Assembly: GCF_040802235.1 (NCBI RefSeq)
Contig: NC_133172.1
Coordinates: 63,991,613-64,055,612, forward strand
Source of the DNA: Manis javanica
Taxonomy: Eukaryota; Chordata; Mammalia; Pholidota; Manidae
DNA length: 64,000 nucleotides
Direction of reading: 5' to 3'
Shown: positions 1-10,950 of the stretch, in pieces
Numbering within the stretch: the first letter of the stretch is position 1
Layout of the letters: each line of letters starts with the position of its first letter
Program-made: the position numbers and the translations under genes
The notes under the pieces: model-generated
What the model saw: the letters and a program-made list of their open reading frames with translations, nothing else
The model's database searches: none
What the model was told of the DNA's origin: nothing

Positions 1-237
1 AATCAGTTTCCAGAGGGGCCTGGTGCCTCCCCTCAGGCTACCCTCCTCCTCCTCTCTATCAAGATCTTTCCCCAGTTTGTCCCAGCTCGGGATTGAGAGG
101 GACCCTGAACAAATGAACCAGGGGGCCACACGGTCTATCTCCTTCACAAAAGATCCTAAGACTTTGCTGGAGACCTTCAAGTTTCACTCTTTGAGAGCTG
201 TCTGCAGCGCCGTGACTAATGACGGTGCATTCCCCAT
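1..237 (-). pseudogene. Endogenous retrovirus gag (matrix) 5' fragment, interrupted
   Basis: Reading leftward from 237, an ATG followed by a glycine codon opens a frame that looks like the N-terminus of a betaretroviral Gag matrix protein; the Gly at position 2 would be the myristoylation site. The frame stops after 17 codons at a TGA (186-184). The same frame is then open from 183 to the window edge and still has matrix-like composition, so this is a gag broken by one early stop. It lies about 150 bp downstream of a primer-binding site and an LTR in the same orientation, as expected for a provirus. The rest of gag and all of pro-pol-env lie outside the window. The coding call rests on position and composition; family assignment is inferred. 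Confidence 0.7.
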
Positions 238-387
238 GGTGCCTCCTTATTTACAGAGAACCATCAACCATTATCCTAAAAAGCAGGGGCCTCTCGGAAC
301 TTACCCCTCCGGGCTTTCTTCTGACCTGCAGTTCTGAATCCTCTCCAGATGTCTGAAGGGTCCTCCCTATGCCGGTGATGTTCTGGT

Positions 388-405
388 TCCCGGGATTCGG
401 CACCA
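388..405 (-). other. Retroviral primer-binding site, tRNA-Phe type
   Basis: On the minus strand the 18 bases TGGTGCCGAATCCCGGGA follow the LTR end after a two-base spacer. This matches the complement of the tRNA-Phe 3' end with one mismatch. Mouse IAP elements use the same primer with a nearly identical site, which supports a class II (betaretrovirus-like) provirus. Confidence 0.8.
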
Positions 406-407
406 CT

Positions 408-741
408 TGTCGCGCGCCCCGTCCTCGCCGGCAAGAACAGCACGCAACAACAGCAGGATTCTTCTGCAGAAAGCTTTATTCTTCAGCTCTTTGTGAAACA
501 AATGAGTTGGGCAGGACCCAGAGGGGAAGGAGAGGCTTGCTTATATAGTTCTCATGCTCTGACCTGGTTGGTGCGGCTCCATATGCCTTATTAGCATAAC
601 CATTTGGTGGGTCTCATTGGTCCTTATGCCAAGGCGCAATTAGCATGTAGTTTAGTGGTGTGGGATGATTTGTCATTAGGAAGTTCGGGGCCTTCCGGCT
701 GCCCTGCATGGGGCGCTATTTTCTGAGCACGGCTGCCAACA
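408..741 (-). mobile_element. 5' LTR of an IAP-like class II endogenous retrovirus
   Basis: A 334-bp LTR reads right to left. It begins TGTTGGCAGCC at 741 and ends ACA at 408. It carries a TATA box (TATATAA, near 541-547) and a polyadenylation signal AATAAA (480-475) within AATAAAGCTTTCTGCAGAAG, followed by a short U5. This U3-R-U5 order, the TG...CA ends, and the primer-binding site and gag just downstream define it as the 5' LTR. The beginning and the R/U5 resemble mouse IAP LTRs. Only one LTR is in the window. Confidence 0.8.
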
Positions 742-1078
742 AGGTATCATTGATACACACTCTTATGAAGGTTTCATGTGAAAAACAATGTTACTCCATT
801 CACCCATATTATCGAGTCCCCCCCACGCCCCATTGCAGTCACTGTCCATCAGTGTAGTAAGACCAGAGTCACTACTTGTCTTCTCTGTGCTGCACTGTCT
901 TCCCTGTGACCCCCTACACCATGTGCACCAATCATGACACCCCTCAATCCCCTTCTCCCTCCCTCCCCACCTGCCCTCCCCCACCTCTCCCCTTTGGGAA
1001 CTGCTGGTCCGTTGGAGGCTGTGAGTCTGCTGCTGTTTTGTTCCCTGGGTTTTGCTTCATCGTTATACTCCATAAATG
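742..1078 (-). mobile_element. L1 3' end, 5'-truncated
   Basis: This is the reverse complement of the 3' UTR found at the end of the full-length L1 at 57973-63917: the sequence near 770 (ttatgaaggtttcatgtgaaa) mirrors that near 63,855, and the C-rich block at 940-1000 mirrors the G-rich block near 63,650. The terminal A-rich tail is missing at 741, where the retroviral LTR starts, so the provirus apparently inserted into the last bases of this L1. Confidence 0.8.
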
Positions 1079-1440
1079 ATTCCCCATGCTGTTCTACCAA
1101 AATTTAGCATCTTATGTCTTCATTCCTGGTTGTTATGATTTTAAAAGGTTAGACAGAGCCCAGAGCTCTGAAAAGGCTGATGGAGGCAGTTTTGTTAGTC
1201 TCGTCACGGTTTTCAGCGGAGCAAGGGGATTTTGGAATTCCTGCCTCACCATTTCTGCTGATGTCACTCCTGTGTATCTGTTTAAGGAACTGTTTTCCAG
1301 TTGTGCCGTGTTGCTCTTCCACCCTGAGTGCTCCAGAATGACAGCTCCTCCGTGTGCCCAGCACACTTGGCGTGGTGCAGCGGTGCGGGCTTTTCCTACG
1401 TATAATGATAACGTGACCCACAGCGGTAATAGTAGTCTGA
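1079..1440 (-). repeat. Ancient L1/HAL1-like relic (probable)
   Basis: Diverged AT-rich sequence with short blocks typical of old mammalian L1/HAL1 3' regions in antisense, for example around 1205-1270. No open reading frame of note. Assignment is from pattern memory only. Confidence 0.35.
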
Positions 1441-2300
1441 CTCCAACTCGATTCCAGTGTGTCTAAGCATGTGGGAGGGGGTGTTCCCACCGTAACACCA
1501 AGCAATTCTGCAACACCAGCAGGGTGTCCGAGAACCCAACTCAGTTCTGATGCTATCTGTCCAGAGCCAGGACCAGATTCCCCAGGTTAAGGGCTCCATC
1601 CTACAACCCTGCCCTCTACCCCCAACTCCAGATGCTGTTACCCCCGACTCCAGATGCTGGTCGCAAGCCCCCAGCAGTTACCTGTGCTTCTGGCCTACTG
1701 GCTGCAGACGACCTCCCCTTTAGGTTTAATTAATTTGCTAGAGCAGCTCACAGAGCTCAGGAAAACACATTTACCAGTTTAATAAAGGAGACGAGTTAAC
1801 AGCAAGACGAAGAGAGAGACTGTAGGGGAAGTTCCCAAAGAAAGGGGCTTCTATCCTCCTCAAGCTTGGGGCCTGGCTCGGCAGGCATCGAGCAAGGCAT
1901 TCTTGTTCCCCAAGTGTAACTGAGAAACAGGGTCCAAGAAAGCGAGCGGCTCCTCTCAGAGGGTTTGGTGAGGGCTTCACTGCAGTCATGATTGACTAAG
2001 TTACTGGCCATTGGCTGATTCTGCCTCCAGCCCCTGCCCTCGGGTGGGGTCCAAAAGTCTCTCATTAACAAGACAAGACACCATTTCACCTGTAAGACTG
2101 CAGTGTTTTCAGGAGCTGTGGATGAAGACCAAATATATACCTAAGAGCTATACATGTGGTCTTACAAATGACCAAATACCTATTTCTTCTGACTCATTGT
2201 ATCACATATGGTTGGGTCATAGACTAGGAATTTCAGCCGTTCTGTTAGGTGTGAGGTTGTAGCTCCTCCTCAGTTTGCACGTCTGGTTGCACACTGCTGG
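1441..2300 (-). repeat. Old LTR-like repeat, family not assigned
   Basis: The stretch has features I associate with ancient endogenous-retrovirus LTRs in antisense: a block near 1735-1790 (tgctagagcagctcacagag, then a TTTAATAAAGG motif) and a later block near 1975-2020 (cagtcatgattgactaagtt). No coding potential is seen. A similar short block appears at 63934-64000. Exact limits and family cannot be fixed by eye. Confidence 0.4.
1619..1660. repeat. 22-bp tandem duplication
   Basis: Two adjacent copies of cccccRactccagatgctg, period 22, differing by one base in the core (a at 1624, g at 1646). They lie inside the LTR-like block. Confidence 0.7.
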
Positions 2301-2339
2301 TAAACAGTACAGTGGATTGATCTTATTTATATCCAGTGA

Positions 2340-4310
2340 CTTTTTTAAGAGTGCGTGGCCTTTCACACAGGCAATCATATAAACCCTTTCTCCTCTTCCC
2401 TAAAAATCTGGGTGCTTTTCATTTATTTTGCTGCCTTGTCGTAGGGCTAGATTGAGCCACATTACACTGAATAAAAGTGAGTGAGTGTGTCCTCATCCTG
2501 TCCCCGACTCAGGGACAAAGCCTGTCTCGCCATTAAGTGGGGTCCCAGCCGTTGGTTTTCCACAGATGCCTTTTCTGGGGTGAGGAAATGCCTTTTCAAC
2601 CCAAGTTTGCTGAGAGTTTATTTTTTTTGTCAGAAGTGGATGTTGGATTTTGTGAAAGCTTTCTCTGACTGTATATAGATGGCCACTTTTATACTGTTGT
2701 TAATATGGTGAATTACATGGATTCTTGTATTCCTGGAATAAAGCCTTCTTTGTAATGGTGTATTATCCTTTTAATATGTTGCTACATTTGATTTACTAAA
2801 ATATATGCACAGACTTTTTCTCTTTACATTCATCACAGACATTGGTCTGTGGCTTTCTCACTTCGCGTCTTTTTGGTGTTAGGATAATGCTGGTTTTGTG
2901 GAATGAGCTGGAAAATATTCTTCCCTTTTCAATAGTTTTGGAAGATTTTACATAGAATTTTTATTATGTCTTCCTTAAGTGGTGGAATCACAAGTGAAGC
3001 CATCAGGAGCTGGAGGGTTTGTTTGTTTTTTTAATGGAAATATTTAATGCTAGATATTCAATGTCTTTAATAAAACTTTTCAGGTTGCATATTTATTCAG
3101 GAACGAACTTCTCCAATCTGCGTCTCTCATGACATTTGCACATTCCATTTAAGTTGTTCAGTCTATTGTTACAAAAATTCATAATAATCGTTCATTATCT
3201 TTTAATATCTGGAGAACCTTTAAGAGTGGAGTCACCCCTCTCATACCTGGTATTGGTAACTTGTGTATTTACCCTTATTTTCCTGGACAGCCTGGCTAGA
3301 GATTTCTCTAATCTGTTGATCTTACCAAAGGACCAGATTTTGCATTTCTTCTTTGATCCATGGGTTTTTAAGAAGTGTATCATGTAGTTCCCAAATACTT
3401 GAAGATTTTGAAAGCATCTTTCTCTTATTGCCTTGAATTTAATTCCATTACAGATGAGAATATGTTTTGTATGACTTGAATCCTTTTAATTTGTTGAGAA
3501 TTATTTTACGACCAAAGTATGGTATATCTGGGTGAATGTCCCCTGTACTTGAGAATAATGTGTAGCCTGCTTTTGTTGTGAATATTAAGCTAGTGGGTGC
3601 CTGTGGCGGTGGTGGTGGTCAGGTTCACTACGCCCTTGCCGACTTTCTGTCTCCTTACTCTGTTATTGAGAGATGTATTCAAATCTTTGACTGAAATTAT
3701 GGATTTGTCTCTCTTTCCTTGCAATTTTATCAGTTTTTGCTTCATGCATTTTGGAAATTGGCATTGGCCACACAGACATTGATGACTGTTAAATGCTCTA
3801 GATCGATCGACTGCTTTGTTATTAAGAAATGGCCTTCTTACCCCCTGTACTGTTCTTTCCTAAAATCTATCTTGTCTGATATTAAAATAGCCACTGTAGC
3901 CTGCCTATTTTATTTCGTGGATTGAACAGATAAGAAATGTGATGTAATTTGGGTACCTAAAAGGAAATTTTGAATTTTTAAACTCCTTTGACTTTGCAAA
4001 ATAGATCTGCAAACTCCACAACCACAGTCTCTAGCTTTCTTTTGAGAAGTCGTAAAGTGGGACAGCTTTTTAAATGTGTCTGTGTTGTTGTATTTAACAT
4101 GTATTTTTTGTAGGCAGCAAGGAGCCGGGTCTTTGTTTTCAGTCCAGTCCGACACCCTCTGCTTTAGGCCGATGTTCAGAACAGTCCTGGGCACGTGGCT
4201 TTGGGAGGGGTTTGTCTTCTACTTGTCCTGTCTTGTTTTTTTTTCTCCCTCTATTTCTACCTTTGGATTAAATTTTTTATGATTTCATTTTATTTCCATT
4301 GCCATACTAG
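2340..4310 (-). mobile_element. Ancient L1 ORF2 relic
   Basis: The plus strand reads as the reverse complement of a decayed L1 ORF2 reverse-transcriptase region. Recognisable blocks run in the expected order: near 2490-2560 (a 'decaying' Pro/Gly-rich RT block), 2700-2900 (gaattacatggattcttg; ttggtctgtggctttct), 3240-3360 (ttgatcttaccaaaggacca) and 3600-4150. No frame is intact. High divergence places it among older mammalian L1 subfamilies. Confidence 0.65.
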
Positions 4311-4689
4311 CTGAAGCGTTTTGCTTTGTCCCTCTGTCCTTTGCCTGAGGGTCTCTGACACATGCTGGTCAAGTACACGGCCGGCCCCTTCCTGCTGTGC
4401 TGCTGGCATCCAGTTTGACGCGGGCTGTCACCCACACACAGCGTTGCTATTATTTTTTAAACAGGCAATTATGCTTAAAGAAATACACAAAATAAATCTT
4501 ACCCATGTAACCACGTGGGTAACAGTTGTAAAGATCTTCATCCCTTCACCCAGGTACGGAATTCTGCCTGAAATCGTTTCCCTTCCGTCTGCCGGGCTTG
4601 TACCATTTCTTGAAGTCTGGGTTTGCTTCAGATTATTTTTACCTTTATGTTACATAAATGTCTTTATATTATATGTTTTCCTTCTTCTT

Positions 4690-6377
4690 TTCTTACTGCA
4701 TTAAAATACACGTAACATTAACTGTCGTAACTACTTCTGAGAGGACAGACGGGAGGCGGGAGTCCCGTCCCCACAGCTCTTTCCACCCTGTAAAAACCCA
4801 GCTGTACCTTTTAAACATTTATCTCCCCCTTCTTCCTCGCCCTGCATCTCTGGAAACCACTGTTAGGTTTTCCGTCTCTGTGACTCAGACGACCCTGAGT
4901 ACCTCACAGGAGGGGGATCCGCAGCGCCTGTGGTTCTGTGGCCGGCGTACTTCACTCAGCCCCGTGTCCTCGGGTCCATCTGTGTCGTGGCACATGCCAG
5001 GTTTCCTTCCTGTTGGAGGCTGGGTGACATTCCTTTGTCTGTACGCACCGCGTTTTCCTTATCCGTTCATCTGCTGGACGGCCAGGTTTGTCCCATGCGT
5101 AGCTGTTGTGAATGATGACGTGACAGGCACAGGTGCACGGACACCTCCCGGAGGCCCTGCTTTCGGTTCTTCTCCGTATGTGTGCAGAAGTGGAATTGCT
5201 GGATCCCGGGCTGTTTCTCTGTTCTTCGCGGCAGCCGCGCCATTTTGCACTCCCACCAGCAACAGTGCACACGAGGGTGCCAGGGTGTCCATGTCTTTGC
5301 CAGCACTGGCTGCTTTCTGTTACTTTGATAGTAGCCATCCTATCAGCTGTGAGGTGGTATCTTGTAGCTTTGATCTGCATGGCCCTGGTGGTTAGTGATG
5401 TGCAACATCTTTTTAATGTGCTTCTGGCCATTTGTGTATCCTCTTTGAAGAAATGTCTATTCCAGTCCTTTGCCCATTTTTGAATTGGGTTTCTTTTTGC
5501 TTAGTTTTAGGAGTTCTCTGTATGCCCTGGACGTTAATCCCTAACAAGATTTATGGTTGCAGATATTTTCTCCCGTTTGGTGGGGGCCTCTCCACTCTGC
5601 AGATGTTGTCTTTTGATGGAGGACACTTAAGAATTTTCACGAGGTCCCACCTATTTTTCCTCTTCCTGCCTGTTCCTCTGGCATCGTATCTAAGAAGTCA
5701 TCGTGAGATCTGGTGGTGCAAAACTTTTGCCTTGTGTTTTCTTCTAAGAGTTCTAGGGTTTCAGGTCTTATGTTTAGGTCTTTGATCCATTTTGAGTTAA
5801 TTTCTGTATGTGGTTTTCGGTAAGAGGCCAGCTTCATTCTTTTGCATGTAGATACTCGGTTTTCTGAGCACCATTTGTTGAAGAGACTGCCCTCTCCCTG
5901 CTGAATGGGGCTGGCACCCTGTGGGAAATCATGGGACCACAGATGTGAGGGCCCTGTAGTCGGTCCCGCTGGTCTGCACGTCTGTGTGATGGCCGAAACA
6001 CACTCTTTTGATTACTGTACCTTTGGAGTAAGTTTTGAAATCAGGAAGTGTGAGCCCTCCAGCTTTGTTCTTTTTCAACATTGTTTTGACTATTCAGAGT
6101 CCCTTGAGATTTTATACGAATTTTAAAATGGTTTTTCTATTTATGCAAAAAAAAAAGTCCCTGGGTTTTTTGATAGGGATTGTGTTGAATCTGTAGATCG
6201 CTTTGGGTGGGGCTGACATCTAACACTAGGCCTTCCGGTCCATGAACGTGGGACGTGTGTCCATGAACACGGGACGTGTGTCCATGCATTTATGTATCCT
6301 TTAACTTCTTTCCATGGTATTTTGTAGTTTTAATTGTGTCTTTCTTCTCCTTGGTTAATTCCCAAGTACTTTATTCT
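4690..6377 (-). mobile_element. Ancient L1 3' portion (ORF2 C-terminal end and 3' UTR)
   Basis: Antisense L1 sequence. The 3' end is near 4690 (taaaatacacgtaacatta). The ORF2 C-terminal region follows at 5220-5480, including the complement of the conserved 'blunted' zinc-finger area and the block gtagccatcctatcagctgt. The upstream ORF2 part extends to about 6370 (tgttgaatctgtagatcgct). It is heavily mutated and has no intact frame. It is interrupted on its 5' side by a younger L1 insertion at 6393-6880. Confidence 0.65.
6239..6280. repeat. 21-bp tandem duplication
   Basis: Two adjacent copies of tccatgaacRYgggacgtgtg (6239-6259 and 6260-6280), differing at two positions. It sits inside the old L1 relic. 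Confidence 0.75.
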
Positions 6378-6392
6378 TTGTGATGCTATTTT

Positions 6393-6880
6393 ATTTATTT
6401 TTTATTAAGGTATCATTGATATATATTCTCATGAAGGTTTCACGTGAAAAACATTGTGGTTACTACATTAACAAGTCCCCCCCCATTTGCAGTCACTGTC
6501 CATCGGTGTAGTAAAGTGCCACAGAGTCCCTGTTTTCCTTCTCTGAGCTACCCTGTCTTCCCCGTGACCCCCCACACACCATGTGCACCAATCATGATAC
6601 CCCTCAATCCCCTTCTCCCTCCCCCACTACCTGCCCTTCCCCACCCCTCCTGGGAACCACTAGTTCATTCTTGGAGGTTGTGAGTCTGCTGCTGTTTTGT
6701 TCCTTCAGTTTTGCTTTGTCCTAATGCTCCACAAACGAGGGAAATCATTTGGTGCTTGTCTTTCTCCGCCTGGGGTATTTCACTGAGTGTAATACCCTCG
6801 AGCTCCATCCATGTTTTTGCAAATGGGAGGATTTCTTTCTAGAATGGCTGAATAGTATTCCATTGTGTATATGGACCACA
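6393..6880 (-). mobile_element. 5'-truncated L1 insertion with perfect target-site duplication
   Basis: A 488-bp minus-strand L1 3' end whose A-rich tail lies at 6393-6410 on the left. The element matches the L1 3' UTR also seen at 742-1078 and at 63,350-63,900. It is flanked by an exact 15-bp direct repeat, ttgtgatgctatttt, at 6378-6392 and 6881-6895. This is a standard L1 target-primed insertion into an older L1. Confidence 0.9.
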
Positions 6881-6895
6881 TTGTGATGCTATTTT

Positions 6896-7640
6896 GAATA
6901 GAATTATTTTGTCATTTCCCTTCCACATTTTTCATTTCTTTTTCTTTAGCTTTCAGTAGTTTGCTTGTTTTTTGGGGTGTGGCATTCTTTGGGTTTATCC
7001 TTTTCAGGATTCGCTCCGCTTCTTGAATCTATAGGTTTCTCTCTTTTGCCTAACTTGGAACATTTTTCAGCCTTTCATTTCCTCAGGCTTTCTCAGCACC
7101 ATTCTCTTTCTGTTTTCGTCCTGGGACTCCAGTGACATGAACAGAACTTTGTTCATATCTCCCAGGGACCTGAGGATCTGTTTGGCTTTCTCAATCTTTT
7201 TCCACTTTGCACCTCGGATGGATCACGCCTGCTGCTCTCTGCGAGCTCAGTGGACCCTCCCGGTCTGCTGTCAGATCTGTTTGGTGAGTGTTTCAGTTCG
7301 CTCGCTCTGTTTTTAGTTCTAAAGTTTCTACTTGGGTTTTCTTCTATCTTCTATTTCTTTTATGACATGTTCTGTTTGACGGTAGTTTAAACAATGTTAG
7401 TGATTGATTCTTAGGAGCATTTGCATAATAGCTACTTAACATATTTGCCAGTTAACCCCACTAGCAGTGCCACCTCAGCATGGCATCTGTTGACAGTCTT
7501 TTCTTGTGTGACTTGAGATTCTTATGATTTTCATATGCTGTAGTTTTTTTTATTTTTATTTTTTATTGTATCCTGGACTTAGGAGATCCTGGGTCTTGTT
7601 TAAAAACTATAAAAATTGTTGCTTTCGTTTTATCAGGCAA
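6896..7640 (-). repeat. Ancient L1/HAL1-like relic
   Basis: AT-rich diverged sequence. Blocks such as ctcagcaccattctctttctg, tcccagggacctgaggatct and gagcatttgcataatagcta (7,095-7,435) resemble old L1/HAL1 sequence in antisense. No coding frame. Confidence 0.45.
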
Positions 7641-8689
7641 TTCACCCGGGTAGAGTCAGGCTGGGGGTCCCAACCTGCCCGCGGCGGGCGTCCGGCTTCC
7701 GGAGACTTTGCGGCGCTCTTCTGCCCTGTCCCAGGTGCGCAGCACCCAGTGGCCGTCTGTGGTCTGGGTGGGATGGGCCATCTGTCTGTCCTCGGGTCTG
7801 TATGTGCTGATTAGCAATTAGGAACTGATCTAAGCATGTCTGCCTGGGGCTGAACCCTGGGCTTAAACCCCACCTTAGAGCCCACTTCCCTGAGTGCCCC
7901 TCTCCCCGGGGCCTCCTGGCTCTCTTTCCCTGCCCTTCCACCCCCCGTTTTGATCCTCTGGGCAGAAAGCTGGGCCTCCAGCCAGCCCGCTGAGCCACGA
8001 GCTGTGTCCGGGCCACACCCAGGCCCGTGGGCCGGAAGCGGGGAGGGAGAAGGCCTGAGCGTCTGGGTCTCGCAGCTGCCCTGGGAAAACTCTCTCCTCA
8101 GTCCCCCTGCTGCTGCCGAGCTGCCTGGACCTGGGACGGGAGAGGCCACGGGAAGAGAAGCTGCTGCCTCCACACTCACTTGCAACACGATGAGTTCCCT
8201 TTTCACACCTCCAGCCAGACATAGAGGTTTTCTGCCAATATGTGCCGCAGTACATACTTGTGGGTTTCTGGCTGCGCCAATTCAGGCTGGGTGGTGCTGG
8301 AAGAAAACGGTGACCCGGCACCGGCTGGCGGTCCTTCGGGGCGTGGTGCTCCCCTGTTCCCCGAGCTGTCGTCTGTCTCAGTCCTCAGCCGGCTGAGCCC
8401 TGCGTTCTGCCCAGACTTCAGGGTTGCATTGAGCGGGAGATGGTAGATGTGTGGAACTTGAACAGCTTCACTTCGTGGGTGACTTACACCTTGAGCTGCA
8501 GTTTGGGGGCCCTGCTGCAGCCCCTCCCTGTTGTGCTGGGTGTTGACACACCCCCTGAAGACACCCTCTGCCCAGATCCTGCCCTGGCTGCTTTTGTTCA
8601 GGGGGTTTCAGTAGCTCTGTTGAGAAAGTCTCTCGCCGTCTCCATTGGCACCCACCCCACACACTTCCTTTGCTAATTAGGTGGTGTGT
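7641..8689. other. GC-rich intergenic stretch, no gene seen
   Basis: GC-rich unique-looking DNA. Several overlapping open frames occur on both strands, as expected from the composition. None has a recognisable domain or splice pattern. Confidence 0.5.
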
Positions 8690-9350
8690 TAGGTCCAATC
8701 TTTTTCTGCCAAATTATCTCAGAAGTGTTTTCTCATTTCCCTTGTAATTTTCTCTGTGCTTATTTAAGTGCACTATTTAATTTCCACATATTTTCGCGTT
8801 TCTTGAATTCCATTCCATGGTGGTTGAAGAACAGCCTTTGTGTCATCTCGGTCCTTGTAAATTTACTGAGGCTGGAATCACAGCCTATCATATGGCCTTT
8901 CCTCTAAAATATTCCATGTGCTCTTGAGAATATATTCTTTGCCGTTGTGGGTGGAGTGTCCGCAGACGCCCTGCTGGTCTAGAGTGCTGTTCAGATCTCG
9001 TTTCCTCACTGACCTTCTGTCTGCTGTTCTACCCATCGTGAAAGGCAGGGGCGATGACGTCTCCAGCCGCTGTTGCTGGCAGTGCAGTTCTCTTTGATCT
9101 GCCAGTTTTTGCAGAGTCTCTTACAGGCAGCATAGAGTCGAATCATGATCACAACCCCTTCTGCCAGTCTCTGCCTTTTAACAGGAGAGTCTGTCCCATG
9201 CACATTTAAGGTACTGATTGGCCTTCTTACATTGTGCTGTTTCTTTTTTCCCTCAGTTACTCCATTAGTGCCTTCTTTCGTATTAGATATATTTTTTCTG
9301 GTATTCCATTTAAATATCCTTGTTTCTTTTACTGTATCTTCGAGCTATTA
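8690..9350 (-). mobile_element. Ancient L1 ORF2 relic
   Basis: Antisense L1 RT-region sequence, recognisable by blocks such as ttgaattccattccatggtg (8,803), attccatgtgctcttgagaa (8,910), cttacaggcagcatagagtc (9,120) and tctgccttttaacaggagag (9,168), in the order expected for ORF2. It parallels 3400-4200 in this window. Confidence 0.65.
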
Positions 9351-9570
9351 AAAAGACTGGTGTGAGGATTACAGTTGACAGGTTACAACAACCTGGCTGG
9401 ATGACTAGTAAGAGCCAGGGTGACACATAAAATGGTTAATAACTATCTTTCAAGTACAATTATAATGGTGAGCTTTCTGAAACATGTTTAATTGTCGAAT
9501 CACTGCTGTACACCTGAAGCCAATATAATATTGCATATCAACCATATTTCAATTGAAAAATTAACCCTTT
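9351..9570. repeat. Short interspersed repeat tail, family not assigned
   Basis: Contains the block ctgtacacctgaagccaata followed by an A/T-rich end. This is a common 3'-tail motif of interspersed repeats in laurasiatherian genomes. It separates two old L1 relics. Confidence 0.35.
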
Positions 9571-10950
9571 TTCCTCCCCTTTCACTCTTGCAGGGCTTCC
9601 TTGGCGCGTACGTTGCACACTCGGCTGTGCACTGCGGGTCCCTGGAACTGCTCGCTTTGCTCCGTCCTTTGTGTCCTGTCACTCTGATCCTATCATCTGA
9701 ATCAACCTGCAAGTTTGTCGATTCCTCTGGTCATTCAAATTCAGTTGTGCTTTTCAAGTACAGAATTTCCGTTCTTTTAAAAACAATTTCTTTCTTTACT
9801 GGTATTCTCTATTTGGTGAGACAGTGTCTCTCTTTCATATTCTTCAGACATAATTTCACTTAGTTCTTTGAGCAAAATTGATCAAAGCTGACTTTTAGGT
9901 GTCACCTAGTACGTTTAACTTCGGGGGCCTCCGAGGTTGTATTATGTCCCTTTTTCTTTTTTCCTGTGTGTGGGTCATGTTTTCTGTTTTGCGTATCTCC
10001 TAACTTTCTGTTTAACAGTAGACATTTTAGATAATACGCCATGGCGGCCCAGGAAGTCAGATTCCTGTCCCCCAGATCTCTTTCTGCTGCTGTTGATGGC
10101 TCTCCTGGACTAATTCTGTGAGGTCTGAGTTTCCTGTGGTGTGTGGGCAGTCAAGGCCTTTGCTGCTCATCTGATGACTGGACAGAGATTTCCTTAAAAG
10201 CCTTGTCCAAGAAGTCTCAGACTCTGCCCAACGGTTCTTCGATATTCTGGCAGATTCAACTCTGTTAGCCTTCACCCCCTGCTTCCAGAGGCCTAGAGGG
10301 TGTTCTGTTATTTCCTGAGTAGCACATAGACTTTCTGTGTCTCCTGGAATATGTCGGAGAATTTAGGAGCACCCATGGGCATCTTACTTTGAGATCTTCT
10401 ATTTTGTGGCCAGGCTTGTCTGCCCCTCCTGGCATCACCTTGTCAGGCAGCTGTGATGTTAACAGTTGACACTGGCTGTTTTGACAAGCCCTTTGGGAAT
10501 AGGGACTTTCCAGGGAGCGACAGGTCAGATGGCACCAGCGCCCAGAGGTGGGAGGGCACCTGAGGAGCTCCACACCCAGCCCAACATCTCTGGCGGCTAC
10601 AGGGCTTCTGGTTTTCAAGGCTAACATGGAACTGGAGAGAGGAGTGGAAATAAGGAAACTTAAATGACAAAGCTCACCGTTAAGATTCAGCTGTTTTCTT
10701 GAATAAGCACTCTTGGATTGTAAGGCTTGGTTAACTTGCAGAGCTCTGAGAAAGTTGATGAGTCCCCCACCCATCCCACCCTGTTCTCGCTGCGCCTGCG
10801 GGACGTTCAGAGGTGCTTACTCTGCGATTCTCCAAGTGCTGCCTCACCTCCTGTCAGACGAATTAACCTACTTTACATTCCCCACTTCTCAGAGGTTCTG
10901 ATGTGCTATCTAACCACCTTCTCTTTACCAGGATGACTTTGAATTTGTCA
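9571..10950 (-). repeat. Ancient L1/HAL1-like relic, discontinuous
   Basis: Decayed antisense blocks at about 9740-9890 (cttagttctttgagcaaaat), 9980-10040 (tagacattttagataatacg) and 10640-10900. GC-rich sequence without recognisable content lies between them (10270-10640). Confidence 0.4.

Noticed and set aside
23..337. Plus-strand open frame at the left edge
   Set aside because: It is antisense to the proviral gag and leader, which are clearly on the minus strand.
7642..8396. Overlapping GC-rich open frames on both strands
   Set aside because: Several frames are open at once, which indicates composition rather than coding. No recognisable domain or splice signals.
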